21,832 bases of DNA from Desulfobacteraceae bacterium (lineage in GTDB: Bacteria; Desulfobacterota; DSM-4660; Desulfatiglandales; Desulfatiglandaceae): positions 1 through 21,832 of the forward strand of contig JAUVRS010000007.1 in assembly GCA_030597505.1 (NCBI GenBank), in the 5' to 3' direction. Every line of letters starts with the position of its first letter. Positions within the stretch are counted from its first letter, which is position 1. A program made the translations under genes and the position numbers. Below the pieces are notes generated by a model. The model worked only from the letters and a program-made list of their open reading frames with translations, had not been told where the DNA came from and ran no database searches. Shown here piece by piece: positions 15,399 through 21,832 of the stretch.

Positions 15399-16388
15399 TT
15401 ATTCAAATATGGCCTTTACAAAATCCTGAGCGTCAAACGCGTGGAGGTCATCGACCTTTTCCCCGATTCCGATATATTTTACCGGTATTCCAAATTGTTG
15501 CGAGATACCCACCACTATTCCACCCTTTGCGCTGCCATCCAGTTTTGTCAAAATGATATCCGTGACCCCCATGGCCTGGTTGAACATGTCGGTCTGGGAA
15601 AGGGCATTTTGCCCGGTGGTGGCATCAAGCACCAACCACACCTCATGAGGCGCCCCGGGGAGCTTCTTTCCTATCACTCGTTTGATTTTCCGGAGTTCAT
15701 CCATGAGGTTTGTCTTGGTATGAAGACGCCCGGCCGTGTCTATAAACACCACGTCAAATTTTCTGGCCATGGCAGCTGAAATTCCGTCAAAGGCCACGGC
15801 TGACGGGTCGGCCCCGGTACCCTGTCTTACAACATCGGCTCCGACCCTTTCTCCCCAAATAACCAACTGATCAACCGCCGCCGCCCTGAATGTGTCCCCC
15901 GCTACCAGCATGACTTTTTTCCCGGCTGATTTGAAAATGTGCGAGGCCTTCCCGATGGTTGTGGTCTTCCCGACTCCGTTGACACCGATAACCATAATCA
16001 CCAGGGGTTCTCCGGGGGCCGGGACTGAACTTTCCACCGGTGCAATATCCAGAAAGGAATAAACATGTTCCCTGAGTACGGTCTTCAACCTGTCCAGATC
16101 TTTTAGCTCCTTTCTGGCCACCTGTTCTCTCAGAGAATCGATCAATTGCTGGGTGGTTGTGACACCGATATCGGATGTAAATAGGATTTCCTCCAACTCA
16201 TCCAGCAGATCTTCGGTGATTTCCTTTTTGCCCAAAAACAAGCGGTCCAGCCTTCCCGTCAGAGTTGACCTTGTTTTGGAAAGACCTTGCCGGAGCCTTT
16301 TAAAGAACCCCTTTTCTCTTGAAGGGTCCTTTATGTCCTCTTTAGTCTCCTCTTTACCTTTATCTTTTTTTCCAAAAAAGTTTGCCAT
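15399..16388 (-). CDS. ftsY: Signal recognition particle receptor FtsY
   Basis: This 329-residue SRP GTPase docks ribosome-nascent chain complexes with the SRP protein Ffh at the inner membrane. The charged N-terminal A region is short (about 1-35, with KKDKGKEETKEDIKD). The four-helix N domain is at about 36-115 (DLLDELEEILFTSDIG). The G domain has GVNGVGKTTT (135-144), DTFRAAAVDQL (165-175), DTAGR (217-221) and TKLDG (281-285). The C-terminal GIGEKVDDLHAFDAQDFV is typical of the family. The short A region resembles forms that bind membrane through an amphipathic helix instead of a long acidic domain. The ATG at 16388 has only a weak AAAAAG ahead of it. It follows smc after 114 bases; smc-ftsY adjacency is widespread in bacteria. 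Confidence 0.98.
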   Translation of the reverse strand: MANFFGKKDKGKEETKEDIKDPSREKGFFKRLRQGLSKTRSTLTGRLDRLFLGKKEITEDLLDELEEILFTSDIGVTTTQQLIDSLREQVARKELKDLDRLKTVLREHVYSFLDIAPVESSVPAPGEPLVIMVIGVNGVGKTTTIGKASHIFKSAGKKVMLVAGDTFRAAAVDQLVIWGERVGADVVRQGTGADPSAVAFDGISAAMARKFDVVFIDTAGRLHTKTNLMDELRKIKRVIGKKLPGAPHEVWLVLDATTGQNALSQTDMFNQAMGVTDIILTKLDGSAKGGIVVGISQQFGIPVKYIGIGEKVDDLHAFDAQDFVKAIFE

Positions 16389-16502
16389 GGGCTTTTTAAT
16401 TCATGTTTACAATATTAAAAAGATTATCCGTTCACAGGACCCGGAGGGGGTGTTGGGGGGTGCCTTATAAATATACGTCGCAAGTCCTAACAGATAGAAG
16501 AT

Positions 16503-19500
16503 TTAATGAAGTGTTGCCATGTCATCACGTTGTCCATCCTGAACTTGACCTTTCATGCCTTGGATGTCTATTGAAACGCTCTTGGATATCCCTGCCTGTT
16601 CCATTGTGATTCCATAGAGCCGATCCGTGATTTCCATGGTTCTCCTGCTGTGGGTTACTATGATTACCTGGGAGGATCTTCTGATTTCTTTCAAAAGGTT
16701 GTTAAAACGGTCAATGTTGGCTTCATCAAGAGGGGCATCCACTTCATCCAGGAGACAGAATGGGCTTGGTTTGATCATATAGATGGCAAACAACAGGGCC
16801 ATGGCAACCAGAGCCTTTTCGCCCCCGGACAGAAGTCCCATGTGACTCAGTTTTTTGCCCGGTGGTTGAACCTCCACCAGAACGCCGCTTTCAAGGGGTC
16901 TTGTCTCGTCGGTTAACCTAAGCCCGGCGGTACCGCCGTTAAAAAGGACCGGAAAGATATCTTTGAGCTTCTCATTCACTTCATGAAAGGTCTGCTTGAA
17001 TTTTTCCAAAGACGTTTTGTTGATTTTTTTGATCGCAGTTCTCAACGATTCGATGGAGTCGATCAGGTCTTGTTTTTGGTTTCCAATGAATTCATAGCGC
17101 TCTTTTAAGGCCTCAAGTTCTTTGATGGCTGTCAGGTTGACGTCACCAATTCCTTGTTTTATCTCTTTTCTATTTTCTATCTGTTCTTCCACCTCTGTTT
17201 GTGAGAAGTTTTCCTCCAGATGTTGCTCAAAGATATGGGGGAGATCCATGTTGAATTTTTCCCTGACCATTTCGGACAGGCTGTTCATTTTGAATTTTAT
17301 TTCAGACTGTTCCATTTTTGCCCTGTTGATCGTTTCTTTCAGTTCCTCCACCTCGCCCCTGAGCTGTTCCGTAACGACTTCCTGTTCTCTGATTTTGTCC
17401 TGAAAAATCTGCCGCGCATGTTCGGTTTGGTTGACGTCCATTTCTGAGCCCTTCAAATCCTCAAAAACCTCTTTGAGTTCTTCTTTAATGGCCTTCACCT
17501 TCTCCTGAAATTCGCGGCGTTTTTGATGACCTGATGAAATTTCATCTTCGATATTCTGCAGACGCCTTGATGATTCGTCGGTGAAGTCATCGAGCCTTTC
17601 CATCTGCCGTGAAAGGCCACGTTTTTCTTCTTCGAGAATCCGGAAATCCGTTTGAAGCCTTGAGAGTTCGTCTCGAAATTGCTCAAACTCGCTTTCAGCT
17701 TCTTTGAGCTCATTTTCTTTTTCTTGGAAGTAGTCCTCCTTGAGTCTTCGTTTTTCCTGGTGCTGGTCAAGTTCCGTTTTGACCCTAGAGAGTTCCTTTT
17801 TGTGTCTTGATCCCTCTGTTTCACTTTTTTCCAGTTCCGTTGACAACCTGGCACGCAGCTTATCCAGTTGATCCAATTCCTGCCCGAGGCGGAAGAGGAC
17901 TTTGTCCAATTCGTTTATCTCATCCTGGCAGTTCCACTTGTTATCGGTGAGCTGTTCAAGAGAGGTTTTCTTTTCATAAATCCCTGTGATCACATCCTCA
18001 AGTTCGAGTTTTAAAACTGCGGCGGTTTTTTCGTGGTGGGCTGTTTTTTCCTTCAGTTCTACAATTTCTCTTTTTCTAAAAAGAAGCCCGCGGGAACTCC
18101 GGGTAAGCTTTCCGCCGCTGATTACACCTCTCTGGTCTACCATGTCTCCGTCAAACGTCACAAAACACGTGTTTTTTCCATTACGTTTCCATGCGGATAT
18201 GGCCTGATCCAAATCCTTCACCAGGGCTGTATTTCCAAAAAGGGTGTCAATGAGATTTCTGTAATTTTCCGGGACGGAGACAAAATCCGTGAGGAATGGA
18301 AACCCCTGTTCTTTTGTCTTTTGTTTTCCATTTTCATTCAGGTCCCTGACAGGGATAAAGCTGCTTCTCCCCTTTGATCTTTCTTTTAGGTAATCAACAG
18401 CCTGTTTGCCATCCTCCTGCGACTCAACAATGACGTATTGGAGTTTGTCTGCCAGAACCGCTTCAACGGCTTGTTCATATTTCGTGTCCACCTGGATGAT
18501 GTCTGCCACAAGACCCAGGACACGGCCTTGTTGGCGGGCCGTTAGATCTTTGGCCTTCATTATGGTCCTGACCCCTATTTTGTACCCTTCGAAATTTTCT
18601 GTCATGGCCTGCAGGGTGGTCAAGCGGGACTGATACATATTGTACTCTGCTTCCGCTGATTTGAGCTTTGCCTCAATGGCCCCTTTCCCCTCTTCCAGAC
18701 CCTCAACGTCCAGGGCCTGGTGTTCGATGGAGACTTCCATTTCCTGCAGTTTTTCGGTGGTGGCTTCCCGGGTCAGATTTTTTCTCTCGGAGGCCTTCAT
18801 GAGGGTTTCAAGTTTGCCGTTAACCTCCCCGATTTCCTTTTCCAGACGGGAACGGCCGTCAGTGATCTGCTCAAGCATCTTGTTTAAGTAGTCTGACTCG
18901 TGGTTTAATCCCATTTGCCTGTCGGCATTGGCGTTCAATTCGGTCCTTGCTTCTTCATGGGCCCCTTTTATCTGGCGTAGCATCTCCCGCCGGGTCTCCA
19001 GTCTTTTTCCCCGAATGGCAGTCTCTTCCTGGAGTTCCATGGAACGCTGTTTTGTCTTATCCAATTCATTGGCGAGGGACCTCATTTCCTTGCCAAGGCC
19101 GGCAAGTCTGTTTTCTATTTCTTTTTTCTCATCCCCTAGCCGTTGCTCCAAGTTTTTCTGACTGTTCAATTCCCCGTTCAGGGTTTCTATGCCTGTCTCT
19201 TTCTTGTGAGCCTTCTCCCTCAGCTGGAAGTGTTTTTCCCGGATCATGGAAAGGTCCGAATCCTTTTCCTCCAACTCCAGATGCATGGCTTCTGTCCGGG
19301 CCTGGAGCTGTGAGAATTGGGCGGACTTGGCAATTTCCTGAGTTTCCAGCTCCACAGTGGATCTTGACTTGTTTCCCGATTCTTCCCTTAGCTGACCATA
19401 GGTGTTGGCATACAGTTTTAGCTCCAGACCCTGAATCTCCTCACAGATCCTCTTGTAGCGTCTCGCCTTGGCGGCCTGCCTTTTGAGGGATCTTATCTGG

Positions 19501-20108
19501 CTCTCAATTTCTGCAAGGATATCTCCCACGCGATGAAGGTTGGCCTCGGTAGCCTCTATTTTTCGGTGTGCAATGGTCACTTTTTTTCTGTATTTTGTGA
19601 CTCCGGCCGCCTCTTCGAGCATGACCCTGGTATCTTCCGGTTTCTGTTCCAGGATAGTTCCTATTTGCCCCTGGCTGATTATGGAATATGCCTTGTTCCC
19701 CAGACCGGTATCCATAAAAATCTCTTGAATATCCTTGAGCCTGCAAGGGATACCGTTGATTCTATATTCGCTTTCCCCGGAACGATAAAGACGTCTGGTG
19801 ACCGACAACTCGCTGTCATGAGCAAAGGCGGCGGGGAATTTTCCATCACCATTTTGAAAGGTGAGACAAACCTCGGCCATTCCCATGGGCTTGTGATCCC
19901 CAGTGCCGCTGAATATCACATCTTCCATCCGTCGGCCCCTGAGCTGTTTGGGGCTCTGCTCACCCATACACCACCGGATCGCATCCACAATGTTGCTTTT
20001 GCCGCAGCCATTCGGTCCCACGACCCCGCTGATCCCAGCGGGGAAGGCAATATCCTGCCTATCCATAAAAGACTTGAAGCCCAGGATAGAAACCTTTTTG
20101 ATCTTCAT
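16503..20108 (-). CDS. smc: Chromosome segregation/condensation ATPase SMC
   Basis: This 1201-residue protein, the usual SMC length, loops and compacts the chromosome as a dimer, usually with ScpA and ScpB (not in this window). The N-terminal ATPase half has Walker A GPNGCGKSN (31-39), then QGQIGTILEQKPEDTR and LEEAAGVTKYR. Long coiled coils run from about 165 to 500 and 675 to 1000. The hinge lies between them (about 508-666, FEGYKIGVR to MVDQRGVISGG). The C-terminal half has the signature LSGGEKALVA (from 1093) and Walker B FCLLDEVDAPLDE with the catalytic Glu near 1122. The open frame continues upstream to 20273, but the ATG at 20108 is chosen: AGGAGA lies 5 bases upstream, MKIKKVSILGFKSF is the canonical SMC N-terminus, and the extra 55 residues match no known SMC feature. 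Confidence 0.98.
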   Translation of the reverse strand: MKIKKVSILGFKSFMDRQDIAFPAGISGVVGPNGCGKSNIVDAIRWCMGEQSPKQLRGRRMEDVIFSGTGDHKPMGMAEVCLTFQNGDGKFPAAFAHDSELSVTRRLYRSGESEYRINGIPCRLKDIQEIFMDTGLGNKAYSIISQGQIGTILEQKPEDTRVMLEEAAGVTKYRKKVTIAHRKIEATEANLHRVGDILAEIESQIRSLKRQAAKARRYKRICEEIQGLELKLYANTYGQLREESGNKSRSTVELETQEIAKSAQFSQLQARTEAMHLELEEKDSDLSMIREKHFQLREKAHKKETGIETLNGELNSQKNLEQRLGDEKKEIENRLAGLGKEMRSLANELDKTKQRSMELQEETAIRGKRLETRREMLRQIKGAHEEARTELNANADRQMGLNHESDYLNKMLEQITDGRSRLEKEIGEVNGKLETLMKASERKNLTREATTEKLQEMEVSIEHQALDVEGLEEGKGAIEAKLKSAEAEYNMYQSRLTTLQAMTENFEGYKIGVRTIMKAKDLTARQQGRVLGLVADIIQVDTKYEQAVEAVLADKLQYVIVESQEDGKQAVDYLKERSKGRSSFIPVRDLNENGKQKTKEQGFPFLTDFVSVPENYRNLIDTLFGNTALVKDLDQAISAWKRNGKNTCFVTFDGDMVDQRGVISGGKLTRSSRGLLFRKREIVELKEKTAHHEKTAAVLKLELEDVITGIYEKKTSLEQLTDNKWNCQDEINELDKVLFRLGQELDQLDKLRARLSTELEKSETEGSRHKKELSRVKTELDQHQEKRRLKEDYFQEKENELKEAESEFEQFRDELSRLQTDFRILEEEKRGLSRQMERLDDFTDESSRRLQNIEDEISSGHQKRREFQEKVKAIKEELKEVFEDLKGSEMDVNQTEHARQIFQDKIREQEVVTEQLRGEVEELKETINRAKMEQSEIKFKMNSLSEMVREKFNMDLPHIFEQHLEENFSQTEVEEQIENRKEIKQGIGDVNLTAIKELEALKERYEFIGNQKQDLIDSIESLRTAIKKINKTSLEKFKQTFHEVNEKLKDIFPVLFNGGTAGLRLTDETRPLESGVLVEVQPPGKKLSHMGLLSGGEKALVAMALLFAIYMIKPSPFCLLDEVDAPLDEANIDRFNNLLKEIRRSSQVIIVTHSRRTMEITDRLYGITMEQAGISKSVSIDIQGMKGQVQDGQRDDMATLH

Positions 20109-20113
20109 AGTGC

Positions 20114-20119
20114 TCTCCT
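20114..20119 (-). promoter_or_regulatory. Ribosome binding site deciding the smc start
   Basis: AGGAGA on the minus strand lies 5 bases before the ATG at 20108-20106. It supports a 1201-residue SMC over the longer open frame. Confidence 0.75.
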
Positions 20120-20124
20120 TTGCA

Positions 20125-20147
20125 TCAGGCTTCAAGGTTGAGCCTGA
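20125..20147 (-). promoter_or_regulatory. Stem-loop in the smc leader
   Basis: TCAGGCT and AGCCTGA form a perfect 7-bp stem around a 9-base loop. The stem ends 5 bases before the smc Shine-Dalgarno, so it could affect translation. It lacks a T run and is not a terminator. Confidence 0.35.
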
Positions 20148-20283
20148 AGATAGGGTCAAGAACCTGTTGTTTTTGACCGAGGGCAAATTGGGAACCCCCC
20201 GGATTTGCAAGGTTTTTATCGTGGCAGATGTTCCAGGCTGCCGGTTTTTGACAGATGGAATCCCTTTTATCATTTTTTTGTCC

Positions 20284-20306
20284 TATTGTAAAGAAAAAAT
20301 ACAATA
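20284..20306. promoter_or_regulatory. Inverted repeat in the divergent region, possible operator
   Basis: TATTGTA (20284-20290) and TACAATA (20300-20306) are complementary arms around a 9-base A-rich centre. A perfect palindrome, TGGGATATCCCA, follows at 20324-20335. Either could be a regulator site, but no regulator is known. Confidence 0.25.
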
Positions 20307-20371
20307 TGGTGTATAAGAAAAGATGGGATATCCCAATATATGGTGCATTTCCCCCGTAAGTTTGAATGAGA

Positions 20372-20400
20372 TTGACAATATGAGAATTAGGCCGCATCAT
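20372..20400 (+). promoter_or_regulatory. Candidate sigma-70 promoter of the nitroreductase/patatin unit
   Basis: A perfect TTGACA (20372-20377) is followed after 17 bases by CATCAT (20395-20400), which matches the -10 consensus at 4 of 6 positions. Transcription would start near 20407, leaving a leader of about 70 bases before the chosen ATG. Confidence 0.4.
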
Positions 20401-20476
20401 AAAACATTGACGAGCGGCCATTTTGAGTCGCTAAATGGGAAAAGGTGTGTCAACGGCGGGTGACCGGAGAAGGGCG

Positions 20477-21127
20477 ATGGACCTCATAAAGGAGATGGAA
20501 GAGAGAAGAAGCACACGGGCCTTTTTGGAAAGACCCGTGGGAAGGGAAAAACTGGAAAGACTTCTCAGCTTTGCCACACGGGCACCATCGGCCATAAATT
20601 TGCAGCCATGGGAGATTACGGTGGTTTCAGGGGAGGAGAGAGTGCGGCTTAGCAGGCTTCTGGTTAAGAGATTGAGGGAGCGGAATGTTTCCTGCGCACC
20701 CGGCGCCAAAAAAGCCCTTCCCGAGGTTTTTGTCGAACGGCAAAGGGGGCTCCGGGATGTGATTTTTCCCAATCTGCCGGAAAATACCCCCTTTGAAAAC
20801 TTTATCAACGAGGGAAGCTGTAATTTTTACGGGGCTCCGACCGCAATCATTATCGTTATTGATGAAATATTCTCCAGCGTCCGGTTGACCGATATCGGGG
20901 TCCTCCTTGGTTATCTCATGCTTGGGGCCCATGCCATGGGGATGGGGACATGCCCGATCGGTCTTATCACCGCATTTGAGGATGAGATAAAAGAGACGTT
21001 GAGCATCCCCGACCAAAAACGGGTGGTCATCGGCGTGGGGGTGGGTTATCCGGATCCTGATGCCTCCGTCAACAGGGCAAGATCGGAACGGGCCCCGCTG
21101 GGAGATGTGGTGAAATGGCGGGATTAA
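20477..21127 (+). CDS. Nitroreductase-family flavoprotein
   Basis: This 216-residue cytoplasmic protein belongs to the FMN-dependent nitroreductase family, whose members reduce nitro groups, quinones or other acceptors with NAD(P)H. The FMN phosphate-binding ERRSTRAF is at 8-15, then PSAINLQPWE, a middle NFYGAPTAIIIVID strand and GMGTCPIGLI near the C-terminus. A central insertion of about 50 residues (roughly 62-113, with APGAKKALPEVF and RDVIFPNLP) separates the two halves. The open frame begins at 20435, but the ATG at 20477 is preceded by GGAG at a spacing of 7, and family proteins start close to the RRSxR motif; the upstream ATG has no good ribosome site. The 3' end overlaps the patatin gene by 13 bases, so the two are probably cotranscribed. 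The substrate cannot be assigned. Confidence 0.88.
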   Translation: MDLIKEMEERRSTRAFLERPVGREKLERLLSFATRAPSAINLQPWEITVVSGEERVRLSRLLVKRLRERNVSCAPGAKKALPEVFVERQRGLRDVIFPNLPENTPFENFINEGSCNFYGAPTAIIIVIDEIFSSVRLTDIGVLLGYLMLGAHAMGMGTCPIGLITAFEDEIKETLSIPDQKRVVIGVGVGYPDPDASVNRARSERAPLGDVVKWRD

Positions 21128-21832
21128 GGAGCGCTCTGCCCCGTGTGGGGGTGGTTTTTTCCTCGGGATTTTTTGGGTTTTTTGCTCACGCCGGATGTCT
21201 GGCGGCAATCCGGGATTTGGGGATCGTTCCCGCTGCTTATACCGGCGCCAGTTCCGGTGCCATCGTGGCTGCCATGGCCGCATCCGGGATGGACGATCAC
21301 ACCATCAGAGAGATGCTTTTTAGTGTGCGAAAGACGGATTTCTGGGACCCTGATCCGCTGTCTTTTATCTTCCGGAAAGCCCTGGGGCTGTTCAGAGGGT
21401 ATACAGGATATTTGAAAGGAAATGGTTTTGCACAAACCCTAAAAGGTCTCCCTGTAAGGCGTATGGAAGAATGTCCTGTGCTCCTTGGGATTGCAGCGAC
21501 AGATCTTACCGGAAAAAAGGAAAAAATATTTATCAGGGGGGATCTTGTAAAGGTCATACAGGCATCGGGCGCTGTCCCCGTGCTTTTCAAACCTGTTCGG
21601 ATTGGAGGCGATCTCTATGTTGACGGCGGGATTGCCAACAAGGCCCCCCTGAGGGCCGTCGCGGACCTTGCTGACCTTGAAAAAATTATTGTTCATTTTA
21701 TTGCCTCGGGGAACGTGGAAGAGAATAAAAACGGGTTTTTGAAAAAGAGATTGACGCCCTGGCACATCCAGCATCTGGCGGTCAATATCGCAAGGCAAGA
21801 GGCCTACCAACAGCAGCTCGAAATTGTGAGAA
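21115..21832 (+). CDS. Patatin-like phospholipase, partial at the right edge
   Basis: The frame is open from the ATG at 21115 to the end of the window (239 codons), so the C-terminus is missing. It encodes a patatin-fold serine lipid acyl hydrolase. The nucleophile elbow is GASSG (44-48) with S46, and the dyad Asp is D170 in VDGGIANKAP. The oxyanion-hole segment reads FSSGFFGFFAHAGCL (15-29), with Ser-Ser where most bacterial patatins carry extra glycines. Bacterial relatives of the RssA/YchK type act on membrane lipids or have unknown roles. A GGAG lies 10 bases upstream of the ATG, inside the nitroreductase gene, which it overlaps by 13 bases in another frame. No signal peptide is evident, so it is probably cytoplasmic. 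Confidence 0.9.
   Translation, partial: MAGLRSALPRVGVVFSSGFFGFFAHAGCLAAIRDLGIVPAAYTGASSGAIVAAMAASGMDDHTIREMLFSVRKTDFWDPDPLSFIFRKALGLFRGYTGYLKGNGFAQTLKGLPVRRMEECPVLLGIAATDLTGKKEKIFIRGDLVKVIQASGAVPVLFKPVRIGGDLYVDGGIANKAPLRAVADLADLEKIIVHFIASGNVEENKNGFLKKRLTPWHIQHLAVNIARQEAYQQQLEIVR

Larger units (their letters stand above)
20109..20476. other. Divergent intergenic region between smc and the nitroreductase gene
   Basis: This 368-base stretch separates the minus-strand smc from the plus-strand nitroreductase gene. It holds the smc ribosome site and a leader stem-loop at the left, a perfect palindrome (TGGGATATCCCA, 20324-20335), an inverted repeat TATTGTA/TACAATA (20284-20306) and a plausible plus-strand promoter (20372-20400). 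Open frames run into it from both genes, but neither extension looks coding. I found no convincing minus-strand promoter for smc. Confidence 0.6.

Noticed and set aside
16440..16465. G-rich run between smc and ftsY as a G-quadruplex or terminator
   Set aside because: There are only two long G runs and no complementary arm or T run, so neither structure is supported.
20109..20273. Longer N-terminus for SMC, open to 20273
   Set aside because: SMC proteins begin with the MKIKKVSILGFKSF type of sequence, and AGGAGA precedes that ATG. The upstream frame looks like untranslated leader.
20435..20476. Upstream ATG for the nitroreductase
   Set aside because: No Shine-Dalgarno is suitably placed before it, and the RRSTR motif would lie unusually far from the N-terminus. 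It remains possible.
20627..21283. 218-codon minus-strand open frame across the nitroreductase gene
   Set aside because: It is antisense to a clear nitroreductase and the start of patatin, rich in Pro, His and Arg, and lacks any family pattern.

Overview
The window reads as chromosomal DNA of a Gram-negative bacterium. A deltaproteobacterium (Desulfobacterota) is my best guess, inferred from gene style and the mix of families rather than from any marker sequence. All genes from 20108 down to 1 lie on the minus strand. Two genes at the right end (20477 onward) diverge from them on the plus strand. I saw no rRNA, tRNA, insertion sequence, CRISPR array or phage gene.

Left and centre (12592 down to 1) is a nearly gapless chemosensory operon. 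In transcription order it encodes a Cache-type methyl-accepting protein, a periplasmic solute-binding protein, a second methyl-accepting protein, a CheW (WspB-like), a CheR methyltransferase with C-terminal TPRs (WspC-like), a second CheW with a cysteine-rich N-terminus (WspD-like), a hybrid CheA with two Hpt domains and a receiver (WspE-like), and a CheB methylesterase (WspF-like). Next come a receiver protein fused to a class III nucleotidyl cyclase and the first 25 codons of a probable metallo-beta-lactamase-fold hydrolase. Order and family features match the Pseudomonas wspA-B-C-D-E-F-R operon, in which the last gene is the REC-GGDEF diguanylate cyclase WspR. Here that slot holds a class III cyclase, so the predicted output is cAMP or cGMP instead of c-di-GMP. 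This is the most interesting feature of the window.

Upstream of it (15126 to 12824) is a two-gene unit: a MoxR-type AAA+ ATPase and a CoxE-like VWA protein with overlapping stop and start codons. Further upstream are the housekeeping genes ftsY (16388 to 15399, signal recognition particle receptor) and smc (20108 to 16503, chromosome condensation). Their adjacency is common in bacteria. A 368-base divergent intergenic region (20109 to 20476) with several palindromes and a plausible plus-strand promoter separates smc from a nitroreductase-family flavoprotein. That gene overlaps a patatin-like phospholipase, which runs off the right edge.

How the genes should work together (inference): the two receptors, one probably assisted by the solute-binding protein, control the hybrid CheA through the two CheW proteins. 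CheR and CheB tune receptor methylation. CheA phosphorylates CheB and the REC-cyclase, whose cyclic nucleotide product is the output. Several start codons were moved inward from the longest open frame because a Shine-Dalgarno sequence and family length favour the internal start (second receptor, smc, nitroreductase).
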